The notes under the pieces: model-generated
Database searches by the model: none
What the model was told of the DNA's origin: nothing
The model's input: only the letters and a program-made list of their open reading frames with translations
NCBI GenBank assembly: GCA_941918925.1
Contig: OW799236.1
Span: 16,157,474-16,221,473 of the forward strand
Origin: Phyto melanocephala
Taxonomy: Eukaryota; Arthropoda; Insecta; Diptera; Rhinophoridae
Reading direction: 5' to 3'
Length of the DNA: 64,000 bases
In this document: positions 12,451-23,786 of the stretch, piece by piece
Position numbering within the stretch: the first letter of the stretch is position 1
Layout of the letters: every line of letters begins with the position of its first letter
Made by a program: the position numbers and the translations under genes

Positions 12451-13860
12451 GGGAACAATTAATTATTGATATACGAATTTGAGACAGAAACATTTTTGCA
12501 TTTGAAAAAATTTTGATGAAACCCGTTTCTTGAATTATATTTTCTTCTCTGAAATTTGGGTATTCTGATTTGCATACTCGTGTTAAGCTTTTTAAATCCA
12601 AAGCATAAAATGAATTTTTTTATTTCCATTTTGTTTTTAAAAGATCTGCCTGTTCATATGTATATTCAAATGTCAGCAGTATCTTTTTTTGTCATATTGT
12701 ATTCATTCCATATGCATTTATACATTTCTGTCCATTCCTTGGTCTGCTCGATTTATGTTATCAACCGAAAAGTATGAAAAAAATCAATGACTCTGTTGGC
12801 GGAAGCATTACTCAGTTATGAATGTATGTAGTATTGCCAGAAGTTACCTATTAAAAATATTGCAATTGCTTAGCATATTTCTTGATTTTGATGATCTTTT
12901 TGGTTGGAATATTTTCTTCTAGAAAATCAAATTCATTAACATAAACATTTTTATGCATTGTTAAGTGACAGACCGTGATACCATTTTTAAACCAGTTTAC
13001 GGCAAAAAGTAGTGAGAGCAATATCATTTTGGATTTTTACTTGTTAAACTTAACACAGAAAACAAACGCGTTCGGCAACACTGATGTGCACACATGCATA
13101 TTTTCAACAGGATTCAGTTTCCTATTGTATATTATTATTCTTTTGAAGTTATTGTTATACTACTGGTTTGTTATTTTTCTTTTTATTAATTTTTCTCAAA
13201 AAAAAGTGTCAACAATTGTATTGACCAAAAATAGAGACAACAAATAAAAATATATGACTTTGAAAAAAAAAGTGAAAGAATATATTGAGAAGAAGTTACG
13301 GCATACCAATAATGAGAGACAGTTTTAAACAATTTTCCTTCGGGATATAAAAGACAACAAATAATACTGTCTGTTACAGTTTTTGGCATAAAAGTAATAT
13401 GAAACAAACAAACAATAAAACGAATAATGGCAGAACAATTATATAAAAATATGTTTTGTCAATGTCTTTCTTTATTTTTGTTGAGTTTTTAATTTGCCAA
13501 GTTTGAAGCACTTGCACTCTGGGAACGATTTAATGAATTTTATTGATTGAAGAATTGATTGTGTATAAATTACAAAAAGAAAAACACAAATATACAGAGA
13601 TATTATTAAACAAGTAAAACAGTAAACACAAAGCTGTAGTAGAGACATTGGTAGAAAATAATATTCTGTAGCAAATCGTGAGTCCCAAATTAATTAATTT
13701 ATTTTCATATATAATTTAAATTTCAATTTAATAAATTTAATTAAAAGACAGGGAAGTAATACTATTCCTGTTGTAGTGCAGAACACTGGAGCCTCTTTTT
13801 AAATCTAAACTGACAGGCTAGTACACTGCTAGAAATTAACAAATATTATTAAACATTTTC
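12451..13860. other. AT-rich spacer between two minisatellite blocks
   Basis: Contains no recognisable gene. The array fades near 12450 and resumes in the opposite orientation near 13865. Open frames at 12556-12777 and 12975-13247 are hydrophobic but motif-free. Confidence 0.5.
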
Positions 13861-13864
13861 AATA

Positions 13865-14900
13865 AGATATTTTCAATACAAGATAATTTCTTAAAAAAAA
13901 TTTTTGACGCTCATGTTTTTCTTCAGAAAATTTTTGTCACAATGTTTTTATGTCGAAAAATTTTATCTTAAATATTTTTAAATAGAATGAATTTTTTCTC
14001 GTATGATATTCTATAAAAAAATTTCTGTCGAATATGATCTATAGAAAAATATTTGTTGCACATTTTTTCTAAAAAAAAATTGTTTAGAAAACATTTTTGC
14101 CTTTAACGATTTATAGAAATATTTTAATGTTTTTTTATAGACAAATTCTATCTCTAATTTTCTTTTCTTTAGAAAAAAATCTTGTTCTAAATACTTTTCT
14201 ATAGAAAAAACAAAGTTTTTTATTTTTTTCTGTAGAAAAAAATTTGTTTTAATTTTTTCTGTGGAAAAAAATTTGTCCCCAATTTTCTTCTTTAAAAAGA
14301 TTTTTGTCTTAAATATTTTTTAACAAGCATTTTTATTAAAATTTTTTTAATTAAATAAATGTAAATGTTTTTAAATAGAAAAATTTTTGCCGCACATGTT
14401 TCTTTATGAAAAAATGTTTGTTATAACCGTTTTGTTGTAGAAAAATTTTTGCTACGGACTTTTTATTTAAAAAAACTAATTTTGTCCTTAATTTTTCTTC
14501 TGTATAGAAAAGTTTTTGTCCTTAATTTGTCTTCTGTATAAAAAAATTATTGTCCCAAATTTTTTCTGATAAAAAAATTATTACCCCAAATTTTTTTCTA
14601 GTTGAAAAATTGTTGTCAAAAATTTTTTTCTGGTAGAAAAATTATTGTCCCAATTTTTTTTCTGGTAGAAAAATTATTACCCCAAATTTTTTTCTGGTAG
14701 AAAAATTATTACCCCAAATTTTTCTTGTAGAAAAATTTTTTTCACAAAATTTTTTGGACAAAATTTTTTGGACAAATTTTTTTTCTGCATTTTGTGTGCT
14801 AAAGATAATTTTTCCCAAAATAGATTGCTCAAATCAATGACTTCCAAGAAGTTTTCTGTGTATTTTTCTGTGGTAGCTATTTTTCTATAGAAAATTTTTT
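13865..14900 (-). repeat. Same minisatellite, minus orientation, with a homogeneous core
   Basis: Units read TTTTTCTATAGAAAAATTT followed by TTGTCCCAAA or TTGTCACAAA, the reverse complement of the block at 10975-12450. Between about 14560 and 14735 five successive units of roughly 31 bases (CCAAATTTTTTTCTGGTAG then AAAAATTATT) are nearly identical, so this part expanded more recently than the rest. The open frame at 14677-14949 on the minus strand is satellite sequence. Confidence 0.85.
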
Positions 14901-14906
14901 GACTTA

Positions 14907-15164
14907 TATCTGTGGTTTTCATGGGCAACCACGTATGTCTCAAAATCAAATTTTACAGGAGCTACAAAACCGTGTTAGTGCTGAACGATTTTTGAATGTA
15001 TATAGAAGTTACGTTGTTATGCCATTAAAATAATCGGAATGGGTCCATTTTATTTGAGAAATTTTTAAATCAAGTAAAGGCCGTTTAAAACCAAGCAGTA
15101 TGGCATTATTAACTCAAAATCGTATAAAATGAACATACGCGGTTGCCCATGAAAACCACAGATA
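14907..15164. mobile_element. MITE with ~33-bp inverted ends and TA duplication
   Basis: The left end TATCTGTGGTTTTCATGGGC continues to about 14938. The same sequence recurs inverted at 15134-15164, with one mismatch over roughly 33 bases. TA dinucleotides at 14905-14906 and 15165-15166 fit the target duplication of Tc1/mariner-mobilised MITEs. The 258-bp interior has no coding potential. It sits at the edge of the minus-oriented minisatellite block. Confidence 0.85.
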
Positions 15165-15199
15165 TATTGTTTTTTACAATTATTTCTGTTTTAAAAGGT

Positions 15200-15632
15200 T
15201 CACAGTTAAAAAGGCTTTTTAAGTTTCTATATCACCGAGAGCCAATATTGGTATTAAATCAAAGTGTTTGATCCGCAAAATACGGCTTACTATTAAAAGG
15301 TAAAAATTCAAGATGGCATCTAAGATTAATATATGAGTGCATTTTTTAACCCCACAATATTGATATCTGAAGTAGCAGCTTGACCAATAGAATACAGTAA
15401 ACTAAAGGCATACATATTTTCTAATCCCATCAATATGGTTATCAAATGAAAGGGCTTGATTAGTAAAATACATTATAATATGAGAAAATTCCTAATCAAG
15501 GATGGCATCGGAAAAAATTTAGAAAATGGCTTGTAAAATAAGATCTGAAATCCATGCTAAGCTTTGAATTCATTATACATGAGTGTGTACATGGCGGTGA
15601 AGGGTATTATGAGATTTGGCACGGCCTTGTTT
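15200..15632 (+). mobile_element. Type-B HINE, 3' half only
   Basis: Three degenerate copies of a roughly 110-base unit are marked by CTTGACCAATAGAATACAGT-like sequence and CAAGATGGCATC-like sequence, matching the interior of the fuller type-B copy at 47281-48307. It ends GTGAAGGGTATTATGAGATT followed by TGGCACGGCC. The expected terminal ATATAGCACTCTTACTTG is missing, so the 3' tip is deleted. The 5' half is absent. Confidence 0.7.
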
Positions 15633-15639
15633 ATTGAAA

Positions 15640-17640
15640 AATTTTTTCACACATTGTAACGTGAATGATCCTTATATAAATATTAAATGAAGTTTATATG
15701 TTTATTATATTTACAATATTATTGCTTTTATGTTTTATCAATTTTTATTGTTAAACAAAATATAGTTTAATTGTGTCATGATTATTTTTGCTTTTACTGT
15801 ATTTTATTTTAACAAGTATCATTGAGTGTAATTCTTAAATTTATATCATTTACTTTTAAAAACAATTCCACTCATTTGCTCTTTAATATGTTAAAAATCA
15901 TTTTGTAACTGTTTATTTCTCAATTATAACATTCACTCAATTCTGTACTTTATTTTGTCATTTCATAAAATTTAAATATAAGAATAGATCAAACTAAAAT
16001 TACATTCATTCCATACTGAGATCTTGATCAATAAACACGCCTAAAAATTAAAACCTTATTTTTTTATTAATATATATATAAAATAATTTATTATATGAGG
16101 GCGAATATAACAGCAGTTAATTCAAGCCCCATATTAATAAATTAATTTACATATTAAAAATAATTGAGGTCAACTTGGACAATTCTGTCTGGTTTGGATC
16201 TCTTTATTTTAATGTACGTCGTCATCCATACTTAAACCGAGTCTCATCTCCTACATCATGTCTTAAATTTTTTTTTCTTAATGTTTTATCGTAGAAAAAC
16301 TTTTGTCACAGAATTTTAACTACTAGACAGTTTTGTCCTTAAATTTTTAGCAACAGAATTTTTTTTATTCCAAATTGATTGCTTTTAATCAATGTTTGTT
16401 ACATATTTTTGTCGTTTTTTTTTTAATTTACTTAAATGTTTGAAAAATTGTTATTGTATGTAAAAATACTTTGATCTCTGGACAAACTTTAATATAATAT
16501 AATTTTTTTTTTTTTGGCTTAAAATATTAAAATATTTTTACCTTTAACTCTCTCTTAACAAATGTTACTTTACAGCTAAATTCTGAACCTGATTATTTTT
16601 TTCTATAAGTTTTTGACATTTATAAGACATCTTTTATTTGCTTACAAGCTACTTCAAAATAAAATAAAAATATTTAACACTGACTCTTTTTGTTTAATGT
16701 AATACAAATAACTTTTGCTACTCTTTGTAGCTGAAACATGAAACTAGTTGTAACTAGTTACAGCTTGCACTCCCTTATTGAGGTAGCCCCTAAAGAACAA
16801 CTGTAAAAGTCAAGTGGCCATATTTAGTAGCCACACATACATTTCAGCACAACAATATGCCACACAAGATTTTATTTTAGCTTTAGTGTAAATACAATAA
16901 GGATTACAAACTATTCTTTTCAATGTACATACAAGTATTTGTAAAGTCTTCATCTTTGTTTTCTTCTTACTTAATAGCATATTTTTGTTGTTGTTTCAGT
17001 CATCTGTTTTAGCTTTACATGTTTTGAAGAGTTAGTAAAAACTTGTTAAAAAGTTTACTATTTTATACTTGCGTACACATACGATAGTTTAGCATAAAAA
17101 AATCAACAACAATGTAAACAACTTTCTCTTCTTTTGTGGGGGTGGGGGGGTGAACATAACATACGAATTCTTATGAACCTTGTTTTCTCCCCCAAAAGTT
17201 GAAACCTCATAAAACAATGGTCTTTGTAACTATTAAAGTCTTGTTATTTTCACTATTGTTTATGAATGGCTGCTTTTAACATTAAGAAACTTCAAACAAG
17301 TTATGCTTTTGTTCAAAAGTAATAATTAAATTTACGGAAATATTTACACAGAGTTTTTGAGGTGACAAAATTCTGATGTAAGGAAAGAAAGGATATTGGG
17401 TTATTAGTCAGTTAAGATTTGTTTAATTAACAAACTTAAGCACAATTAATTGAAAATATTATATACATCCTTTTAGAAGTCTCCAATTTCAATTAAAAAA
17501 TGTTTTTTGTTTATGTGTTAACTTAAAGTGGGCATAACAGTTTGCAAAGAACAGGAAACATACTAACACATACTTATTTTAATAATAATAAAATATGAAC
17601 CGAAGGCCTAATATGAAACATGGTACATAAGTCACATAAA
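15640..17640. other. AT-rich sequence; one short minisatellite patch
   Basis: No gene is seen. A few minus-oriented units of the TCTATAGAAA-type satellite lie at about 16275-16375. A G-rich run (GGGGGTGGGGGGG) lies at 17138-17151. Short low-complexity A/T tracts make up the rest. Confidence 0.55.
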
Positions 17641-17644
17641 AAAT

Positions 17645-18440
17645 TTGGCTAAATATTTACAAAAGAAAAACACTTAGCACTTCTGGTTTCGTAACAAAAA
17701 TTCTTTGATAAATAGGAGAAATGTAAATTTTTTCCAATTGTTATTATTTTTCTATAAAAAAAAAACAATTGCAAATTTTTCAAGTGAAGAAAAGTAATTA
17801 CCACAAACGAAATATTTGGGACAACAAATAATTGCAAATTTGTTTAGAAAAAATATTTGGGCCAAATCTTATTTTTGAGAAGCCTATTTAAAAATAACAT
17901 TTTTTAAGGAAAAATATTTAAGAGAAATTAGTTTTAAAAAAAGTTTTTATAATTTTTTTTATAATTAAAAATATTCGGTAGACATTGCTTTTACCAGGAA
18001 ATTTTTGGCACATAGGAAAAAATAAGTCCCAAAACTTTTTATTCAAAAAGTCTTTGTGACAAATTGTTTCTGAGTTTAATTATTTTAAATAAACTTCTCG
18101 TACAATTTTTTAAAGGAACATTTTTGTAAGAAATCCCTTTTAACAATCATTTTAATACAATTTTTTTTTTGCAGAAAATTGAATTGTTCATAGCAAATAT
18201 TATAAATTTTCTTTTATAAATATTTCTTTAAACAAATTTTCTGGCCAACGTTTGGAAAAAAACAGTTTTTAGAGAAAACAAATTTTTTAATTTTTTGCCA
18301 AAGGAAAAGAGGAACTTTTTTTAAATTAATAATTTGTTTAATAAAACTTATTTGGGAGAATTTCGCTTCTTTGAACTTTTTTTTTTATAAAGAAATAGAT
18401 TTTAGGACAAATATTTCACTAATAAAAAATCTAAGATGGA
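17645..18440 (+). repeat. Strongly degenerated minisatellite block, plus orientation
   Basis: Repeated AATATTTGGGACAA, AATATTTGGGCCAA and GTCTTTGTGACAAA motifs alternate with TTTTCT...AAAA tracts at irregular intervals. It appears to be the same family as the 10975-12450 block but more diverged, and spacing is hard to define. The 62-residue frame at 17649-17837 is part of it. Confidence 0.6.
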
Positions 18441-18511
18441 TAATATATAGAATAGGGCAAAAATCTGAGGGCTAAAACTAAATTTTTTAAAATAATAAAT
18501 TCATTCACATT

Positions 18512-18900
18512 GTGACATCCCAAAAATTTAAATTTTTAACAACAGGCAATTTCCGGAAACTAAACTATTGTCAAATGAAGATGGAAAATGATGACATTTG
18601 TAGAAAGTGTCAGGCGGAATCTGAGATAGCATCACATGTAGGCTCAGAAGCTCTAACTGTGTCAATCCATAGATTAAGGATCACTGGCAAGCACACATAA
18701 AGTGTGGATACTAAGAAGAATATCAGCTTAAAGAAAGTACCGGAGATTACAAAGCACTGTACGATGAAAATTGTCGAAAATCACCAGTCAGCAGTGTGAA
18801 GTTATTCCAGTCTAGAAAAAGAAAGCGATAATGATCGGTAGCCTCAAAACCACTGGGGAGCAAATGGGGTCAAAAAAGGACCCAAGGTAGTAGTGGTCTG
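18512..18900 (+). pseudogene. Non-LTR retrotransposon, C-terminal fragment
   Basis: The frame reads FRKLNYCQMKMENDDICRKC followed by QAESEIASHV. This fits the post-RNase H tail of jockey/R1-like LINE ORF2 proteins, which ends in a CxxC...H...C zinc-knuckle-like motif (here C-R-K-C then ASH). The last cysteines are degraded. After the stop near 18700, the sequence GATTACAAAGCACTGTACGA and then ATCACTGG-like sequence resembles the region after the fragment at 55283. Both are therefore probably 3' ends of one LINE family. No poly(A) tail or target duplication could be fixed. Confidence 0.6.
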
Positions 18901-19099
18901 CTTTGATACTTACGCTATATTTATATATATATTATTAGGCAAAAACATATAGAAACAATGTTTTCCTACTAAAATATCTCGAACTTCCTAGCTAAGCAGA
19001 TCGCCTCATGTTATATGTTTAGTGTGTTTCGAAAAATCCTTAACAGGCTTATTCTAAAACTTAAATTCTTAATCAGGCTTCAGAGGATTTTTAATTGTG

Positions 19100-19165
19100 A
19101 GTGGAATACATTTGCGAAACCAGCTACGATTTCATCATCAGCACTCTCTGATCGGTGGTTACATG
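19100..19165 (-). repeat. Dispersed hairpin module, copy 1
   Basis: On the minus strand it reads GTGCTGATGATGAAATCGTA then GCTGGTTTCGCAAATGTATT and CCACTC. It matches copies at 34311-34476 and 53270-53436. The GAAATC/GGTTTC halves can pair into a short hairpin. Only this core is preserved here. Confidence 0.7.
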
Positions 19166-19407
19166 TTGGTTGTAAATATAAACTATCTATCTAACTCCCT
19201 ATCTAAGAAAAAAAAAAGTCCGATAAAATAAAAATATTCAGTTCCCGGGAATTGAATTCGGTACCTACTTTAGTTTTTCCTTTTTCATATATTTTACCAC
19301 AATGAGTTAGATTTAAATTTTTAACCAAACAGCAACCCTTTTACTTTTGTTTGTTATTATCTTTCATTTATATCACTATTTCTGTCCTGCTCTACCCAAC
19401 ACTTAGG

Positions 19408-19534
19408 CCCATACCTAAACAAGAGCGTTGAGCGTCAAGCGTTGCAATTTTGCATGTATTTTGTTATTGTAACAAAAACAAAACACATGTAAAACTCCAA
19501 CGCTTGACGCTCAACGTTCCTGTTTAGGTATGGG
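19408..19534. mobile_element. Near-perfect palindromic (snapback) element
   Basis: The left arm CCCATACCTAAACAAGAGCG continues TTGAGCGTCAAGCGTTG. The right arm is its reverse complement with a few differences, ending GTTTAGGTATGGG at 19534. Arms pair for about 37 bases and then, less perfectly, almost to the centre (GCATGTATTTTGTTA against TAACAAAAACAAAACACATG). The 127-bp unit could fold into a single long stem. No coding potential and no certain target duplication were found. Foldback MITE is the best description. Confidence 0.85.
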
Positions 19535-19879
19535 GGTTAGGTAGCGATAAGAACAGATTCTAAATTTTTTTTTGTTTTAAAGGTCTACTGTTAATCTGGC
19601 ATAAATGACTGCGAAATTCATATAGACCAGTTTAAACCCAACAACCATTAAACTAAGACATTACACAGTATTGGGACAATATTCTAAATAATAACCAAAT
19701 TTTTTATGATAATAAATAGAACTTCCTATTTTCGGTGGCCTTTAATACACATATATTGAGTGTTATTCAATAGTAAGTCAAACATATGAGGGATTTTAAG
19801 AGATTAGAAAAATAAAATAAATTAAAAAAGATTAGTTTTGTGAGGAAGTTTTTATTTTTGTTTCTTATTTTTTTAATTC

Positions 19880-20600
19880 TCATTTGGTTTATGAAAAAAA
19901 TTGTATGTCCAAAAATTTATGTAAAGCTATTGCTCTTAAAATATTTATTTTTGCCGCAAATATAAATCCTTAAACAAGTATTTTGTTAAAATTTTTTTTC
20001 ATAAAAAGTTTTCGTTTACATTTTTTCCAATAAAAAATTTTTTTGTCAAACTTTTTTTTCCAATAAAAAATTTTTTTTCAAAATTTTTTTTGCATACAAA
20101 ATTTTGTTTACAAATGTTTTTTTGGAGACAGATTTATTGTTAAAAAAAATTTTTTCTACAGAAAATTTGTTGTCACAAATGTTTTCTAGAGAAAATTCGC
20201 TGTCACAAATGTTTTTCGATAGAAACATTATTATCACAAATGTTTTGTATAGAGAATAACAAGAAAAACTTTTGTCACAAGTGCTTTTTATCAGTATATT
20301 TTGTGTCACAAATGTTTTTCTTAAGAAGAAATTTTGTCACAAAAAATTGTTTTTTATTAAATTTTGTCTAAAATCTTTTTTTAATATATAAATATACTTG
20401 TAAAAAACAATAAAATTTTTCTATATTTCAGCCAGAAACATTTTTCCTCAAAATAATTTAATGATGCAATTTTTTTTTTATGAAAACATTTTAGATAAAA
20501 CTATTCCAGTATTAATATCTTTGACAAAATTATTTTTCCAGAAAATTATTTCTAACAAAAAAAATTTTTTTTTTTAATTTTTTAAAAATATTTTTTACAA
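19880..20600 (-). repeat. Minisatellite block, minus orientation
   Basis: Units such as TTGTCACAAATGTTTTCTAG followed by AGAAAATTCGC repeat at about 40-base spacing between 20160 and 20340. They match the TCTATAGAAA / GTGACAAA family in reverse. Flanks on both sides are T-rich and more diverged. The minus-strand 87-residue frame at 20046-20309 is satellite translation. Confidence 0.75.
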
Positions 20601-22360
20601 GGTTAGAAAGAATATACTTAAAGAAAATGTTTTGTATTAAAATTATTATATATGACTAATATGATGTATTTAAATTATAACAATATCTTTCTATCTGCGG
20701 GCTAATTATGAAAAAATATTTGTTTCCAAATTTAAAAAAAAAACGAATTACAAAAATTTAATTCTATAATTTTCACGAGGTTGCGTTTGCTTCTTCAGAG
20801 CTGTTTGTAAATAATCTAGCCAATAATAAAATTTAATAAAATGATATTTATAATTCACTACCACAGTCAAAGCTTACGATTCATTTTATATTGCTGATAA
20901 CTTTTATTATTCTCAAAAAAGGAAAAAAAAAACAAAAACGGACATTGATTTAAATGATAAAAAATCGCTACCAAACAACACAGATTCGATAGTCAGATTT
21001 AATAAACTTATTGTTTTGCCTTCAATTTTTTTACTCAATAAACTTTTTCTAATTATATATCTTTTATAAACGTTTTCATCGTATTTTCTTTTCTTTAAGA
21101 AGCAATTGTTTAAAATATTTGTTAACTATTAAAAAAATGTATTTTCTCTGCACATGGTTTCCTTGTGACACCTTTTTTTAGCAATAATAAAAGTATAGGA
21201 ATTTAATTGCTAAAGCTGGACCATCTGTACACAATAAATGATTAAATACCTTTTACTATTTTGTATCAAATAAATTGTGACAGAGAAACAGAAACGTTCT
21301 AACAACTTTGTACACGCTGCACAAAAGAAATAAAATCTTTTCAAATTGCGCTAATAAAACAGATAACATTCAAAAAACGCACACATAAACAATATTTTTT
21401 TTTAATCTTGCTCTTTATTTGCGCGCCTGCACATCAGCCGTATGTTTTACTTTCTTTGCTGCCACAGAGTATGCAATGGAAATATTATTTATGCAACAAA
21501 TAAAACCGCACATTGTGACGATTATGTTGAACCACAAATTATTATTATCATTATTATTATTTTTATTATTTGTAATTTATTTACTTATTAATGTTGGTAT
21601 ATAAACATTTTTTTTTATTAACAATCAACTACTTCGTCTGTGTTGCTCTACACACTCTCACTTTTACGATTTGTATGTGTGTGCTGTATTTTAGTATTTT
21701 GCTGAAAAGTCACGACCATAATGAAATAAATTCTTGTTGTTCTAGTGTATAAATAATTGTTATATTTTTTTATTAAATTTTTAATTTTAATTTGTTGGGT
21801 ATAAATAATAATAAATTGTTTATAATATTGTAAATGGACACTTTTCACAATTATCAGCAATTGGTTAAAATTAATTAATTTCAATTAAATAGTTTTGGTT
21901 TATTTCGCCTGACATCGACAATAAATTAAAAAATATTTTGTGAACGTTTTTTATGGCAATTTGTGACTACATACATGTAAATACATGCACATGTGTTGTA
22001 AATATTTGATCATTAAAAAATGTTTGAAATAATTGCATGAGTAGTATTTAAACCGCTATTAATATGTACATATGGACATTTCCATGAATATGTCAACTAA
22101 GACTGTAAAAATACTATGCACAGGTATTAAGAGCTTATTAAATTATTTTAAAGGCGATAATAAGAGTTTAACCTGATTATCTCTTTAACCTATTTTAAAG
22201 AATTGCAATCAACTATTTTTTTTTAGCAACTAAATTGTGCAAATAAATTGTAATTGTAAATATGCTTTAAAATTAAGGTAACAACAACAATAAACAAGAT
22301 TCATAAAGAAACAAGAGTCCAATTAGAGGTATTTTTTTTTGATTTCCCTTGGATGTTATT
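20601..22360. other. AT-rich, no gene seen
   Basis: Contains an interrupted ATT trinucleotide tract at 21540-21575. Frames at 21419-21604 and 21648-21884 have no recognisable motif. Confidence 0.55.
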
Positions 22361-22364
22361 TTTA

Positions 22365-22884
22365 TGTCACGTACGTAGTGCAAAAACATTATTTGTCTCC
22401 GTCATTCGTATTTGAACAGTCGCAAGAGCACCTAATTTAGAATTTAACTTTTTTTCTTAACATAATGTAAATTTTATTACCTAAGAATACTATTAGAGGA
22501 AAATCTGTCACGTACGAGATGTCACGAACGATATTTAATAAAATTTATTATAAAATCATTTAAAGATTGTTTTCAATTAAGTATGATGGTTTTTAAATAA
22601 AAAAATATTTGGTTTGTTGTAAGAAATTAGACAAAGAAAAAATACCTTCCAAGATTCGCAGATTTTTTCATACTTCCTTATATATCTCAAATTCACTCTT
22701 TTATGTCACGTACGATATATTCTTATTTTTCTGGATATCTTAGACAACATTGATTCGAATATAACTATTTTTTTTTTTTAAATAACGTACCCTTTGAATG
22801 GAACATAAACATCTTATTTTGTTTCAGTTACTCTTACTTTTGCAAAAATTACTCCACCTTATAGGAGTACAAATGTCACGTACG
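22365..22884 (+). repeat. Four copies of TGTCACGTACG plus one variant
   Basis: The 11-mer TGTCACGTACG occurs at 22365-22375, 22506-22516, 22704-22714 and 22874-22884. A one-base variant TGTCACGAACG lies at 22520-22530. Spacings are 141, 198 and 170 bases. The sequences between copies do not align convincingly, so this is either a very old satellite or a cluster of sites. Each copy contains the palindrome CGTACG and, on the other strand, an ACGTG core. Confidence 0.6.
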
Positions 22885-23490
22885 ATGATATGGAAATGTA
22901 AATATGTATTGAAAAAATATTTAATCATTTAAATTTAATAAAAACTGTTACTGCAGTTTAAAGCTTGACTAAAGTTATTGGCTAAAATAAGAAACATACA
23001 CGTTAGATTGCATTGCAATTGCATTGCTAAAAGTTTTGTAGCTTCAGTTTATTTTTCAAATAACTATTTTCACTGCTTCTCAATTATTTCTGTTGTATTT
23101 TTATTGTTGTCAATTGTATATACACATATAATTATTTTTAAATACCCTACAAAAGTTATGTTTATTGTTAAACGTTTATGCATAAATTTCTGTTGTTATT
23201 TAAAAACCACTTCTGGTAATTTATTACAATTTCCCAAAACACAACGAGGAAGAGATGATACATAATTGTGTTGTATAAATTTATGAATTTTAAATTCGAA
23301 TAAGTGTGTTTAATTATAATTTTTGTTTTTGTTTGTTTGTTTTGACATTTAACAACTGCAGAGGAAACAATTAAAAAGTTATAATTTATAAAAGAACAGC
23401 ATAACCGAAAACGTAATTAAGAAGACCAATAGAAGAGTGAATGTAATAATTGGTATTTTTAAGTTCTGCTCCATACTGTAAATAGGACAT
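22885..23490. other. No gene recognised
   Basis: AT-rich. A 95-residue frame at 22978-23265 shows no motif. Confidence 0.5.
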
Positions 23491-23496
23491 AAATCT

Positions 23497-23735
23497 ATCG
23501 GGTGATTTAAAGTGAGGCTTAATATTTAAGAGGCTTTTACTGACAAATCAATCATGGCTCAAGCTATCAAACTGCTTGGTCATTTTCGTAAGTTTGCTTT
23601 GGCAAGTCATCATGGAAAGATTCACGCCACAACAGCGTCTTTGAAGTGTTTAGCTGTATTTCGAAATTAGTGTTCTATGAGAAATATTTTTCAAACGATA
23701 TGAAGATCTTACGGTGCACGTACACAGAAAAAATT
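23497..23735 (+). mobile_element. 5' end of a Tc1/mariner-superfamily element
   Basis: A terminal-repeat-like start (ATCGGGTGATTTAAAGTGAG) is followed by a short leader and an ATG in CATGGAAAGATTCACGCCAC, encoding MERFTPQQR, the standard N-terminus of these transposases. After about 30 codons the frame is lost (a broken form of the usual GHNRPS-type region). The sequence then gives way to minisatellite-like DNA, so the element is truncated after its first ~240 bases. The minus-strand copy at 36846-37790 preserves a similar CATCATGGAAAGACTCACAC start. Confidence 0.6.
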
Positions 23736-23786
23736 GTCGCTTAAATATTTTCAAACAAACGCTTGCCTAAATCTAATTTCAATTAA

